This document shows, in pieces, positions 7,064 to 16,300 of a stretch of DNA of 24,675 bases. Source of the DNA: CAZNMF01 sp035547155 (GTDB lineage Bacteria; Acidobacteriota; Vicinamibacteria; Vicinamibacterales; SCN-69-37); contig DASZVJ010000127.1 of NCBI GenBank assembly GCA_035547155.1, forward strand, positions 1-24,675, written 5' to 3'. Positions within the stretch are counted from its first letter, which is position 1. Every line of letters begins with the position of its first letter. The notes beneath the pieces were generated by a model. It was given only the letters and a program-made list of their open reading frames with translations. It had not been told where the DNA came from and made no database searches. The translations under genes and the position numbers were made by a program.

Positions 7064-7310
7064 GATGCTTCCGCTGAACGGCCTGGCGGTATTTCTGGTG
7101 TGTATCCGTCGAGGCCTGCGCCGACGTGTCGATGATGCCGACAAACGGCCGCAGGCGATCGAGCGCCGACCGCGCGCCCGGCACGTCGTAGTCCGCCTCG
7201 TACGCTGCGACGGCGTCACGCACGACCGCCGACTTCGACCGCGTCGACGACTTCGCCAGCTTCCGAAGCAGACGTTCGGTTTCCGGATCGAGGCGTAGAC
7301 TGAATGGCAT
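7044..7310 (-). CDS. Ribbon-helix-helix antitoxin (VapB-like)
   Basis: The protein has 88 residues. The first 40 form a MetJ/CopG-type ribbon-helix-helix (MPFSLRLDPETERLLRKLAK, then SKSAVVRDAVAAYE), which binds DNA as a dimer. The basic, presumably unstructured tail from about residue 55 would wrap and neutralise the PIN toxin. The ATG at 7310 was chosen over in-frame upstream starts because the homology begins exactly there and an inverted-repeat operator lies just in front (7318-7337). AGGAC is the only ribosome-site-like sequence. The coding end overlaps the toxin by 20 bp, giving coupled translation. Confidence 0.88.
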   Translation of the reverse strand: MPFSLRLDPETERLLRKLAKSSTRSKSAVVRDAVAAYEADYDVPGARSALDRLRPFVGIIDTSAQASTDTHQKYRQAVQRKHRARRAR

Positions 7311-7317
7311 GACCGGC

Positions 7318-7337
7318 GTCCTACGACAGTGTAGGAC
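7318..7337. promoter_or_regulatory. Toxin-antitoxin operator: perfect inverted repeat
   Basis: GTCCTAC and GTAGGAC are perfect 7-bp inverted arms around 6 bp, ending 7 bp before the antitoxin ATG. Ribbon-helix-helix antitoxins bind such paired short sites. The site covers the -10 hexamer, as expected for autorepression. Confidence 0.65.
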
Positions 7338-7357
7338 GCACCGTCGTCCAAGAGCAA
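7328..7357 (-). promoter_or_regulatory. Candidate promoter of the toxin-antitoxin operon
   Basis: Read on the minus strand, TTGCTC (7352-7357) and TACACT (7328-7333) are spaced by 18 bp. The -10 box lies inside the inverted repeat at 7318-7337. The -35 match is modest. Confidence 0.45.
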
Positions 7358-7390
7358 GCGCGTCGACCGACGCCGGCGGACGACAGAGCC

Positions 7391-7418
7391 GGGCGGCCAC
7401 GGGGGCCGCCCCTACGCG
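7391..7418. repeat. GC palindromic intergenic repeat, variant copy
   Basis: This copy has arms GGGCGGCC and GGCCGCCC around ACGGG, followed by CCTACG. It sits between two divergently transcribed genes (antitoxin and GT-C-like gene), so here it cannot be acting as a terminator for either. Confidence 0.7.
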
Positions 7419-7440
7419 GGTTTTGGACGCCGCGCTGCCA

Positions 7441-7446
7441 TACAAT
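7441..7446 (+). promoter_or_regulatory. Candidate -10 box for a leaderless transcript
   Basis: TACAAT lies 7 nt before the ATG at 7454, with no Shine-Dalgarno between. If used, transcription would begin at or next to the start codon. No good -35 was found. Confidence 0.4.
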
Positions 7447-7453
7447 CGCGCGC

Positions 7454-9060
7454 ATGCGCCGCCGCGACTGGCCTCTCAGCGCCGCGTCCTGTGCGGTGAC
7501 TGCCCTGCTCGCGCTCCTCGCATCGTACGTGCCGGTCGACACGTTCGTCGGCGGCGACTCCGGCGTCAAGCTCACTGCCGTTCGCACCGCCGTCGCGCAT
7601 CCAGCGCGCCCGCTCGCCATCGCCCCTCCCGTTGTGGCCGGCGTACCGCTGCTGTCGATGATGGACCCGTTCTTCGTGCCGCACGACAACCACGCGGACG
7701 CGGTGACGAGTGTGGCGTTTCCGCTGATGACGGCGCCGTTCTACGCCCTCTTCGGCCTGCGCGGCCTCTACGTCCTTCCGCTCATCGGCCTGCTTGCGGC
7801 GCTCCTCGCCCTGGTCGCCATGGCACGCAGTCTCGGCTGGACGCACGCCGGCGCTGCAGTCTTCCTGCTGCTCCTTACGCTGACCCCGTTGCTGTTCTAC
7901 GGGCTCGAGTTCTGGGAACACACCTGCGCCGCCGCGCTCGCATACGCGGGGACCGCCGTGTTTCTTCGCCCAGCGCGAACGACACGAGGGCTGCTCGCTG
8001 CCGGTATCCTGCTCGGCGGCGCCATCGTGTTACGGCCGGAAGCGATTTGCTTTGTCGCCGCCCTGCCGATCGCGGATCGATGCCTCGCCAGTTCCGCGCG
8101 GCCTCGCGAGCTTCTCGTGCTGTTTGCGGGTGTGGCGATCGCCGTCGCCCCGTTGTTCGCGTACAACCTCGCCCACTTCCATTCGCTGACCGGCTTGCAT
8201 CTCGGCCGGAGCGTGGTCGCGCTGGACGCCAACTACCTACCGTCACACCTGGCTATCGCACGAGTGGCTGTCGACCGCCGGCGGGTTTCCAACCGTCATC
8301 ATCATCGCGGCCATCGTCGCCGCACTCGCGCGGTGGCGCAGCACTCTGCCTGGCGACACGTTCCTGCGTGCCGGCGTCATCGCCGCGGCAGTCGTCGCCG
8401 TCCTGGCCGCTCGACGCGCGTTCACCGTCGATTCGATCTGGAGCGTCTTTCCTGCGGGCCTGCTCGTGTTCTTCTCAGTCGGCGCGCCCGGAGGACCGCG
8501 TGCGTTGGCCGTGCTTGCACTCGTCGACACCGCGCTCGTGCTGGCGACGACGCCGAATGACGGTGGCGCGCAATGGGGGCCACGTTATCTGCTGCTGGCG
8601 ACTGGACCAGCGGCGCTGAGCGCCTGTTGGGTGCTGGCCGACATGTGGCGGCGCCGCTTGTGGATCGAGATCGCCGCGGCGATCGTGCTCGTCGCAGCGA
8701 GTCTCGGCGTCCAGCGGCACGCGTTCAAGGATCTGCGCTCGACGAAGGAGGGCTACAAACATCTTCAGGATCTGGTCGTCGACGCTGCGCACGATGGTGT
8801 CGTGCTGACCGATGTCTGGTGGCTCGATCAGATCGCGGGCACGAACGGTCCGCCGCCAGTCTTCCTCTACGCGCCGACAGATCGTCTCAGCGGACGCTGC
8901 TCGCCGTCTCGACGAGATCGGCGTGCGCGCATTCCTCGTCGTGACCGCGGAGGACGACGATGAGGACGCGTCCCGTCAGCTGCAGCGCACGCCCTTCGTC
9001 GTCGCATCGCAACGACGCGCCGATCCCGTGTTGACGTTTCGATCGATGGTCAGACGGTAG
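7454..9060 (+). pseudogene. Polytopic GT-C (family 39-like) glycosyltransferase-like gene with two frameshifts
   Basis: Three frames must be joined to read this gene. Segment 1 starts at the ATG at 7454 and is sensible to about 8240 (GGDSGVK, then ten or so hydrophobic helices such as GLYVLPLIGLLAALLALVAM). Its frame then turns into Arg/His-rich nonsense ending at 8560. Segment 2 resumes one base later (HTWLSHEWLSTAGG...) with more helices and is sensible to about 8885, with its stop at 8963. Segment 3, again one base later (DAARRLDEIGVRAFLVV), runs to the stop at 9060. About 535 residues if repaired. The GxDxG motif near the N-terminus and the many helices resemble dolichyl-phosphate-mannose-type transferases, but the family call is tentative. 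Either two real one-base insertions or two sequencing errors explain it. Confidence 0.7.
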
Positions 9061-9061
9061 G

Positions 9062-9130
9062 CGGGCGGCCACAAGGGCCGCCCCTACGATTCGCAATCTG
9101 CACGTAGGAGCCGCCCTTGTGGCGGCCCTG
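9062..9130. repeat. GC palindromic intergenic repeat, inverted pair between convergent genes
   Basis: Copy one (9062-9088) ends in CCCCTACG; copy two (9103-9130) starts CGTAGGAG and is slightly decayed. The pair lies between the stops of two converging genes (9060 and 9136) and could serve as a bidirectional terminator, although no T-runs follow. Confidence 0.8.
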
Positions 9131-9135
9131 TCCGC

Positions 9136-10083
9136 TTATTGATATCCAACCCCATGCACGCGCGTCTTGACGGCGTAGAAGCCCGTCCGCGCGGTGATGA
9201 AGAGCGTCTGCTTGTCCTTGCCGCCGAAGCAGACGTTCGACGGCACTTCGGGCACGGGAATCGACTCGATGTGCTGCCCCGTCTTGTCGAAGACCTGCAC
9301 GGCGCGGCCGCTGGTCAGATACAGATTCCCTTCTGAATCGATCGTCATGCCGTCGGAGCCCGACGCGGCGAAGAACGTCTTGTTCGACAGCGTGCCGTCG
9401 GCGTTGATGTCGTACTTGAACGTCTGCCGGCCGCGGATGTCGGCGACGTAGAGCGTCTTGCCGTCCGGCGTGCCGATGATGCCGTTGGGCTGCTGCATGT
9501 CATCGATGATCCGCACGAGCTTCTTCGTGTCCGGATAGTAGACGTAGACCGTCTCCGGATTCTCCTTCGGCCCGCGGTTCCACCACTTGCGCGCGTAGTA
9601 CGGGTCCGTGAAGTAGATGCGGCCCGTGCCCGGCTGCACCCACACGTCGTTCGGCCCGTTGAGCAGCTTGCCCTCGTACGTGTTGAACAGCGCGGTGTGC
9701 TGCTTCGTGGCGACGTCGATCGACCACATCTCGTTCTTCTCGTCCGCGCCGGTGATCAGATGGCCCTTGCCGTCGTACGTCGTCCCGTTCGCGTAGCCGC
9801 TCGGCTGCAGGAACGTCGTGAGCTGGCCGTTCGTGTCGTACTTCATGATCCGGTTGTTGTCCTGATCGACGAAGTACACGTTGCCGTCATCGTCTGACGT
9901 CGGACCTTCGGTGAAGATGAAGTCCCCGGCGATCTTCTCGACCTGCGCGCCGGGCGCGAGGACCTTCGATGGCTCGGTCGACGCTGCCGGTGCCGGTGCG
10001 GTCTGCTGCGCGGCGCCCACGACGCCGACGGCGCCGATCACGGCTGCCATTGCCACCCACGTACGAAATGCGCGACGAGACAT
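9136..10083 (-). CDS. Secreted SMP-30/gluconolactonase family protein
   Basis: The protein has 315 residues with a GGAGGG ribosome site 5-6 nt before the ATG. Residues 1-25 are a signal peptide (VAMAAVIGAVGVVGAA). The rest is a six-bladed propeller of the SMP-30/lactonase type. The four expected metal-site residues can be placed: Glu59 (FTEGP), Asn145 (NGPNDVWV), Asn200 (QPNGI) and Asp244 (GSDGMTID). Family members hydrolyse sugar lactones such as gluconolactone, with loose specificity. Export means it would act on lactones outside the cytoplasm. It is divergent, by 52 bp, from the FAH and aldehyde dehydrogenase genes, which fits a shared sugar-acid pathway. The lactonase activity is inferred from the family. 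Confidence 0.88.
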   Translation of the reverse strand: MSRRAFRTWVAMAAVIGAVGVVGAAQQTAPAPAASTEPSKVLAPGAQVEKIAGDFIFTEGPTSDDDGNVYFVDQDNNRIMKYDTNGQLTTFLQPSGYANGTTYDGKGHLITGADEKNEMWSIDVATKQHTALFNTYEGKLLNGPNDVWVQPGTGRIYFTDPYYARKWWNRGPKENPETVYVYYPDTKKLVRIIDDMQQPNGIIGTPDGKTLYVADIRGRQTFKYDINADGTLSNKTFFAASGSDGMTIDSEGNLYLTSGRAVQVFDKTGQHIESIPVPEVPSNVCFGGKDKQTLFITARTGFYAVKTRVHGVGYQ

Positions 10084-10135
10084 CAGGCCCTCCAGGGAAT
10101 TGCGATGCCGCCATCATATGGGAAGATAGGTCCGC

Positions 10136-10954
10136 ATGTACCTGACACGACACGAGACGCCGGGCGGACCGCGATGGGCGCTCGACGGCCAGTTCCTGCC
10201 GGAGTCCTTCACGCTCGGCTTGCTGCTGCAGCTTCCCGCCTCGGCCATCGCGGGTGTCCTACAGGCCATTCCGCGATCGGGACCAGCCACCGGCGCATTG
10301 CTGGCACCGCTCGAGGCCGATCACGAAGTCTGGGCCTGTGGCGTGACGTATCTGCGCAGCCGCGAGGCGCGCGAGGCCGAGTCCACCGTGCGCGACGTCT
10401 ACGCGCGCGTCTACGACGCGACGCGGCCCGAGCTGTTCTTCAAAGGCGTCGGCTGGCGCACGGTCGGCCATCAAGCACCGATTCGTGTTCGAGACGACAG
10501 CACCTGGAATGTCCCCGAGCCCGAGCTCACGCTCGTCGTCAACGCCGCGGCGGAGATCGTCGGCTACACCGTCGGCAACGACGTCTCGTCGCGCGACATC
10601 GAAGGCGAAAATCCGCTGTATCTGCCGCAAGCGAAGGTCTATGAGGCCTCGTGCGCCGTCGGCCCCGGCCTCGTGCTGACGACGACGGCGGCGCTGCGCG
10701 ATCTGCCGGTCACGCTCGAAATCTCGCGCGGCGGCGCGCTCCTGTTCTCGAACACGATCCGGACGTCGCAGATCAAGCGGCCGCTCGAAGAGCTCGTCCG
10801 CTATCTCTGCATGGAGATGCCGTTCCCGCGCGGCGCGCTGCTGATGACGGGTACCGGCATCATCCCGCCGCACGAGTTCTCGATGGCCCGCGGCGACATC
10901 GTTCGCATCACGATTGGCGATCTCACACTCGAAAACCCGGTAGCTCCACGATGA
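10136..10954 (+). CDS. FAH-family protein, probable 2-keto-3-deoxy sugar-acid dehydratase
   Basis: The protein has 272 residues. The C-terminal two thirds is the fumarylacetoacetate hydrolase fold, with metal ligands Glu128 and Glu130 (VPEPELTLVV) and Asp149 (VGNDVSSRD), plus FFKGVGWRTVG and a GTGIIPPHEFSM end loop. FAH members include fumarylpyruvate hydrolases and 2-keto-3-deoxy-pentonate dehydratases. The next gene is a 2-oxoglutarate-semialdehyde-type dehydrogenase whose start overlaps this stop (ATGA). The best guess is therefore dehydration of 2-keto-3-deoxy-arabinonate or -xylonate to 2-oxoglutarate semialdehyde. The start has only a poor ribosome site (GGAAGATAGG). Family certain, substrate inferred from the neighbour. 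Confidence 0.85.
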   Translation: MYLTRHETPGGPRWALDGQFLPESFTLGLLLQLPASAIAGVLQAIPRSGPATGALLAPLEADHEVWACGVTYLRSREAREAESTVRDVYARVYDATRPELFFKGVGWRTVGHQAPIRVRDDSTWNVPEPELTLVVNAAAEIVGYTVGNDVSSRDIEGENPLYLPQAKVYEASCAVGPGLVLTTTAALRDLPVTLEISRGGALLFSNTIRTSQIKRPLEELVRYLCMEMPFPRGALLMTGTGIIPPHEFSMARGDIVRITIGDLTLENPVAPR

Positions 10955-12537
10955 CTGCACCTGTTCTGATTGCTGGCCAGTGGCGCGACGCGCGCGACGC
11001 CGAAGGCACGTTCACGGCGACCGATCCGTCGACGGGACAATCGCTGCCTGACGCCTATCCCATCTCGTCCGAGCGCGAGATCAACGAGGCGTGCGAGGCT
11101 GGCGCCGCGGCCGTCGCGGCCGCGCGCGCGCTGCCGGACTTCACCGAGCGCGTCGCCGCGTTCCTCGACGGCTACGCGGATCGGATCGATGCCGCGGCCG
11201 ACGCGCTCTGCGAGATGGCGGCGCGCGAGACGGCGTATCCGATCACACCGCGGCTGAAAGCGGTCGAGCTGCCGCGGACGACGAACCAGTTGCGGCAGGG
11301 CGCGGCAGCGGCGCGCAACCGCTCCTGGTCGCACGTGACGATCGACACGAAGACGAACATCCGGTCCCGCTACGAGCCGCTCGGCGGCCCCGTCGTCGTC
11401 TTCGGCCCCAACAACTTTCCGTTCGCGTTCAACTCGGTCGCCGGCGGCGATTTCGTCGCGGCGATCGCGGCCGGCAATCCGGTGATCGGCAAAGCGAACA
11501 CCGGTCATCCCGGTACGACGCGCCTCTTCGCGGAGCTTGCGCTCGAGGCCGTGAAGGCTGCGGGCCTGCCGGCGGCCTGGGTGCAGCTCGTCTATCGCAC
11601 GAATCCGAACGTCGGCTTCGCGCTCGTGTCGCATCCGCTCGTCGCTGCGACGGGATTCACGGGCAGCAAGTCCGCCGGCGTGCAACTGAAGGCCGCCGCG
11701 GAGAAAGCCGGCAAGCCGATCTATCTCGAGATGTCGAGCGTCAATCCGATCTTCGTGCTGCCCGGCGCGCTGCGCGAGCGCGGCGCGGCGATCGCGAAGG
11801 AGCTCTTCGACTCGTGCGCGCTCGGCGCCGGACAGTTCTGCACGCGGCCGGGCTTGACGATCGTGCAAGACGACGAGCAAGCGCGCGCGTTCGTCAACGA
11901 AGCGAGCGGACTGTTCGCGGGCGCGACGCCGGGCACGCTGCTCGGGACGTCCGGGCGCCAGGCGATCGGCGAGGCGCTCAAAGTCCTGACGGCTCACGGC
12001 GCCGAGATCCTCGCCGGCGGCAAACCGATCGACGGCGGCCGCATCAGCTTCGCGAGCACGCTGCTGCGCACGACGGGCACGGCGTTCCTCGCCGATCCGC
12101 ACGCGCTCCAGACCGAGGCCTTCGGCACCGTCAACATGATCGTCGTCGTCAAAGACGAAGCCGAGATGACGCGCGTGGCCGCGAGCCTCGAGGGCAACCT
12201 GACCGGCTGCGTCTACAGCGACACCAACGGATCGGATGACACGCAGTACGCGCGGCTGACGCCGGTGCTGCGACAGAAAGTCGGACGACTGCTCAACGAC
12301 AAGATGCCGACGGGCGTCGCGGTCTCACCCGCGATGAATCACGGCGGCCCGTATCCGGCGACGGGTCATCCCGGCTTCACCGCCGTCGGCATTCCCGCGT
12401 CACTGCTCCGCTTCGCCGCGCTCTGCTGCTACGACAACGTCCGCGCGCACCGCCTGCCCCCCGAGCTGCAGGACAAGAACCCGACCGGCACGATGTGGCG
12501 GTTCGTGGACGGGACGTGGACGACGAAGGACATCTAA
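10951..12537 (+). CDS. NADP-type aldehyde dehydrogenase, probable 2,5-dioxopentanoate (2-oxoglutarate semialdehyde) dehydrogenase
   Basis: The protein has 528 residues, coupled to the FAH gene by ATGA. The catalytic set is complete: Asn155 in GPNNFPFAF, Glu260 in YLEMSSVNP and the nucleophile Cys297 in GAGQFCTRPG. The FTGSKSAG segment (236-243) is the nucleotide-binding turn. Length (about 520-530 residues) and the FNSVAGGD and KANTGHPGT motifs match the NADP-dependent 2-oxoglutarate-semialdehyde dehydrogenase branch, which finishes oxidative pentose, glucarate or hydroxyproline breakdown. With a FAH-type dehydratase just upstream, the pentonate or sugar-acid route is favoured. A broader aldehyde specificity cannot be excluded. 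Confidence 0.9.
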   Translation: MTAPVLIAGQWRDARDAEGTFTATDPSTGQSLPDAYPISSEREINEACEAGAAAVAAARALPDFTERVAAFLDGYADRIDAAADALCEMAARETAYPITPRLKAVELPRTTNQLRQGAAAARNRSWSHVTIDTKTNIRSRYEPLGGPVVVFGPNNFPFAFNSVAGGDFVAAIAAGNPVIGKANTGHPGTTRLFAELALEAVKAAGLPAAWVQLVYRTNPNVGFALVSHPLVAATGFTGSKSAGVQLKAAAEKAGKPIYLEMSSVNPIFVLPGALRERGAAIAKELFDSCALGAGQFCTRPGLTIVQDDEQARAFVNEASGLFAGATPGTLLGTSGRQAIGEALKVLTAHGAEILAGGKPIDGGRISFASTLLRTTGTAFLADPHALQTEAFGTVNMIVVVKDEAEMTRVAASLEGNLTGCVYSDTNGSDDTQYARLTPVLRQKVGRLLNDKMPTGVAVSPAMNHGGPYPATGHPGFTAVGIPASLLRFAALCCYDNVRAHRLPPELQDKNPTGTMWRFVDGTWTTKDI

Positions 12538-12545
12538 GGTCCGTC

Positions 12546-12575
12546 AAGTTCGAAGTGCGAAGTTCGAAGTTCGAA
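12546..12575. repeat. TTCGAA-based iterated repeat
   Basis: AAGTTCG units of 7 to 8 bp are repeated about four times, with one AAGTGCG variant. TTCGAA is self-complementary. The related, oppositely read stretch at 21877-21908 is the same element. It fills the gap between the aldehyde dehydrogenase and the ABC ATPase genes. Confidence 0.75.
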
Positions 12576-12613
12576 ACGCACAAGTCGCCGCGTCCCGGTG
12601 TCTAATACGCGGC

Positions 12614-13378
12614 ATGCTGCAAGTCCAGAGCGTCTCCAAGCGGTACGGCGCGTTGACGGCCGTCAGCGGCGTGAGCTTCGACATCCGGCCCGGCGAGATT
12701 CTCGGCTATCTCGGGCCGAATGGCTCAGGCAAGTCCACGACCGTCAAGATGCTCGCCGGGCTGCTCGAGCCGACGAGCGGCACGATTCGCTACAACGGCC
12801 AGGACATCCAGGACGATCGGCTCGGCTACAAATCGATCGTCGGATACGTGCCGGAAGAGGCGCATCTCTACACGCATCTGACGGCGCCTGAATATCTGCG
12901 GCTGTGCGGACAACTTCGCGGCCTTCCGCCGGCACGGCTCGACGCGAAGATCGAACGCTTTCTCACGCTCTTCGGCCTCGACACGAATTGGCACGCGCTG
13001 CTCAGCGCGTTCTCGAAAGGCATGCGGCAGAAGGTGCTGCTCGCGGCTGCGCTGCTCCATCGGCCGAAGATCGTCATTCTCGACGAGCCGGTCTCCGGCC
13101 TCGACGTCTCGATGGCGCTCGTCCTGCGCGGCGCGGTCAAGGCGCTCGCCGACGCCGGCGCGATCATCTTCTACAGCTCGCACGAGCTCGACACCGTGGA
13201 GCGCATCAGCACGCGCGTCATCATCCTGCGCGCCGGACGTGTCGTCGCCGACGATTCCGCGACGAACCTCCGCGCGCTCGCGCACGCGCCCTCGCTCGAA
13301 GACGTGTTCGCGCAACTGGCCGTGAACGACGACGTCGATCGGATCGCGGAAGGATTGGTCGAGACGGCACGGCTGTGA
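12614..13378 (+). CDS. ABC transporter ATP-binding protein
   Basis: The protein has 254 residues. Walker A is GPNGSGKST (34-42), the signature is FSKGMRQK (133-140), a variant of LSGGQ common in ABC-2 exporters, Walker B is IVILDEP (153-159), the D-loop is SGLD and the switch His190 is in YSSHELD. The Q-loop position reads PEEAHLY, as in many exporters of the CcmA/NatA type. The C-terminus (SLEDVFAQL) is typical of these. There is no Shine-Dalgarno; TCTAATAC at 12601-12608 could be a -10 of a leaderless transcript. The stop overlaps the next start (GTGA), so it should power the permease that follows. Substrate unknown. Confidence 0.93.
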   Translation: MLQVQSVSKRYGALTAVSGVSFDIRPGEILGYLGPNGSGKSTTVKMLAGLLEPTSGTIRYNGQDIQDDRLGYKSIVGYVPEEAHLYTHLTAPEYLRLCGQLRGLPPARLDAKIERFLTLFGLDTNWHALLSAFSKGMRQKVLLAAALLHRPKIVILDEPVSGLDVSMALVLRGAVKALADAGAIIFYSSHELDTVERISTRVIILRAGRVVADDSATNLRALAHAPSLEDVFAQLAVNDDVDRIAEGLVETARL

Positions 13379-16300
13379 CATTCGCTCAGCTTCGCACGTT
13401 GACGCGCGTGTTCTTTGGACGGTTCTTCGAGTCTGACCTCACGTCCGGCTCGGACGCTCTGCGCGGATCGATCTTCTATCTGCTCGCGTTTCTCGCCGCG
13501 CCGGGCATCGCGGCGCCGTTCTTCATCGGCCTCGGCTCCAGCTACCAGACGCCGGGCGTCGCCGGCTGGGGCTGGAGCATGATCGCCAAGCAGCTCGGCC
13601 CGGACGCCCTGCGGCTGGCGTCGCTCAACGACAAAGCCTTGTATCTCGGCGTGTCGCTCGTGGTCTCCGGCGTCATCAGCGCGATCGCCTGGAACAGCCT
13701 GCTGCCGGATCGCCGGGACGCGCTCGTCCTCGGCACGCTGCCTGTGCGCGGCACGACGATCGTCCTCGCCCGCCTCGCGGCGTTGACGATGTTCGTCGCC
13801 GTGATCGCGCTCGCGATGCACGCGCTCGCATCCGTGTCGTTCGCGATCTTCCTGTCGCCGGGCAGCGGCTTCGATTTCTTCCTCCGCAACGTCGCCGCGC
13901 ACTTCGTCAGCGCGTGCGCGGCCAGCCTCTTCGTGCTCTTCGCGGTCGCCGCCGTGCAAGGCGTCGTCCTCGCCATCACCGGTCCGCGATGGTTCGCTCG
14001 CCTCTCGCCGATTCTGCAGATGCTGCTCGCCGTCGCGATCGTCGCTGGACTCTGCTTCCTGCCGGCGCTCGTGGATGCGACGCGGCCGACGTTCCACGCG
14101 GGTGCTGACGCGCCGACACCGCTGTTGCGTCTCGCACCGCCGTTCTGGTTCCTCGGGCTCTACGAGACGATCCTCGGCACGACGAATCCCCTGTCGCACC
14201 ACTTCGCGTTTGTCGGCGCGCTCAGCCTCGCCGCGGCGATCGCGCTCACCTGCGTGACGTATCCGCTCGCGTATCGCCGCGTGATGCGATCGGCGATCGA
14301 TCACGTCGACACGTCCGCCTCACACGGCGTGCCGATCGAGTGGCTGTCGCGCGCGCTCAGCCGTGAGCCAAACGTCCGCGCGATTCTGCGATTCGCACTG
14401 GCGACATTTGCGCGCGTCGATCGCCACCGTTTCGTGCTCGCCAGCGCGATCGGCGCGGGCATCGCGTGGGGCGCGCCGGGCTGGCTGGCCCTTGCGCGCG
14501 CGCCGCACGCGCCGCCTTCGACACTCGTCTTGTCCGTGCCGTTCTCGATCCTGCTCTTCGGACTTGTCGGCCTGCGGACGGCCGCGGCGCTACCGGCAGA
14601 TCCGCGATCGTCGTGGATTTTCGACACCGATCTGATCGCGTGGCGCACCGCGCGTCTCGGCCTCGAGCGTCTGCTCATCGCCCTCGGTGTCGCACCGATC
14701 GTCGTCCTCTCATCGCTGATGTGCTGGCGTCTATGGGGTGGACCTGCCGCGTTGGTTCACGCGGCGCTGCTCACGAGCGTCGGACTGATGCTCGTCCAGG
14801 CCCTGCTCTGGCGCATGCGCGGTGTGCCGTGCGCGTCTCCGTGGACGCCGCGACCAGGCCACCTCCGCGCGCGCTGGCCGCTGTACGTCGCCGCGCTGCT
14901 CGTCATCACGAGCCTCCTGCCCGCGCAGGAGCGCCTGCTGCTGTCCTATCCCGCTCCGGCGTTTCTGCTCGTCGTGCTCTATTCGATTGCCGCAGGCCTG
15001 CTTCGACGCGCGGCCATTCGTCGTGGGCCGGCGCAGGACGATGTGGTCCCGACGATCGTGACGTCCGGTGTCGACGCCGCTGCGCACGTCGTGACGCATG
15101 ACGATGTGCCGGCGCGATCGCATCGGCGTGCCCGCGCCGACATCGCGCCAACGTTCCTCGTCACGCGCGAGGGACGGCTTTCCGCCGCGATCAAATGGAC
15201 GCGCGAATCATTCGCCGAGCTGCGCGCGGACCTCGTCTGGCGTCACGAGCTATGGCATCTGCAACGCGACGTCGTCTTGGCGGGGAGAATGATCGCTCGA
15301 CGGATCGGCTTCTCGATCTTCGCCGCGGCGACCATCGCGCTCGGCGTCGGCTCGACTGTGGCGATCTACACGATCACGTACGCCACCCTCTTGAAGCCCG
15401 TCGGCATTCCCGGCATCGACCGCGTCGTCAATCTCTACAACTACTATCCGGGCGCGAGCGCGCAGCTCACCACGTTCTCCTGGCCTGACTACCAGGCCCT
15501 GCGCGAACAGCAACATTCGTACGAATCGATGACGGCCTGGTCGATGTACGGCGGCGCGCTCGTCGCGCACGGCATCGCCGTGCCAGTCTTTGCGGAGGCC
15601 GTGGACGGCGCCTACTTCTCGTTCGTCGGCGGGACGATGCAACTCGGCCGGCCGATCGTGTCGAGCGACGACGTGCCCGGTGCACCGCTGACGATCGTGC
15701 TCGGCGACACAACGTGGAGGCGCCGCTTCGACGCCGATCCGGACGTCATCGGCAAGACCATCACCCTCGGCGGCCAGCGCGCGATGGTGATCGGCGTTGC
15801 CGCGCCGTCTGTGCGCGGCGTGATCTTTCCGAACGTGCATCCCACGGACGCATGGATTCCGCTCGCCGCCTTGCGCGACGGCGGCGCCTTTGCCGGAGCG
15901 CTCCGCGACAACGATCGCGACAGCCACGCAATTTTCGTCAAGGCGCGCCTGCGGCCTGGCGTGACCGTCGATACGGCGACGACGGAGCTTCGGACGATGG
16001 CCGCTCGCCTCGACGTCGCGTTCCCGCTCGATCGGGATCCGCGCTATCGCCGGCACTGGGAAATCCGCGCGGCCGCCGACATCCACATGCACGAAACCGC
16101 CACCGCGTACGCCATGCCGCTGACCGTCGTCTTGATGATCTCGGTCGGCCTCGTGCTCCTCGTGACCTGTACGAACCTGGCCAATCTCACGCTCGCGCGC
16201 GGTGCCGCGGTCAGAAATGCCATCGCCGTTCGGCTCGCGCTCGGCGCATCGCGCCGGCGGCTCGTGCAGCAGCAGATTGTCGAGGCGACGCTCGTGGCCG

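Noticed and set aside
10801..12102. Long open frame (433 codons) on the minus strand opposite the aldehyde dehydrogenase
   Set aside because: It is extremely rich in Arg, Ala and Glu with no domain sense. It is the usual antisense shadow of a high-GC gene.
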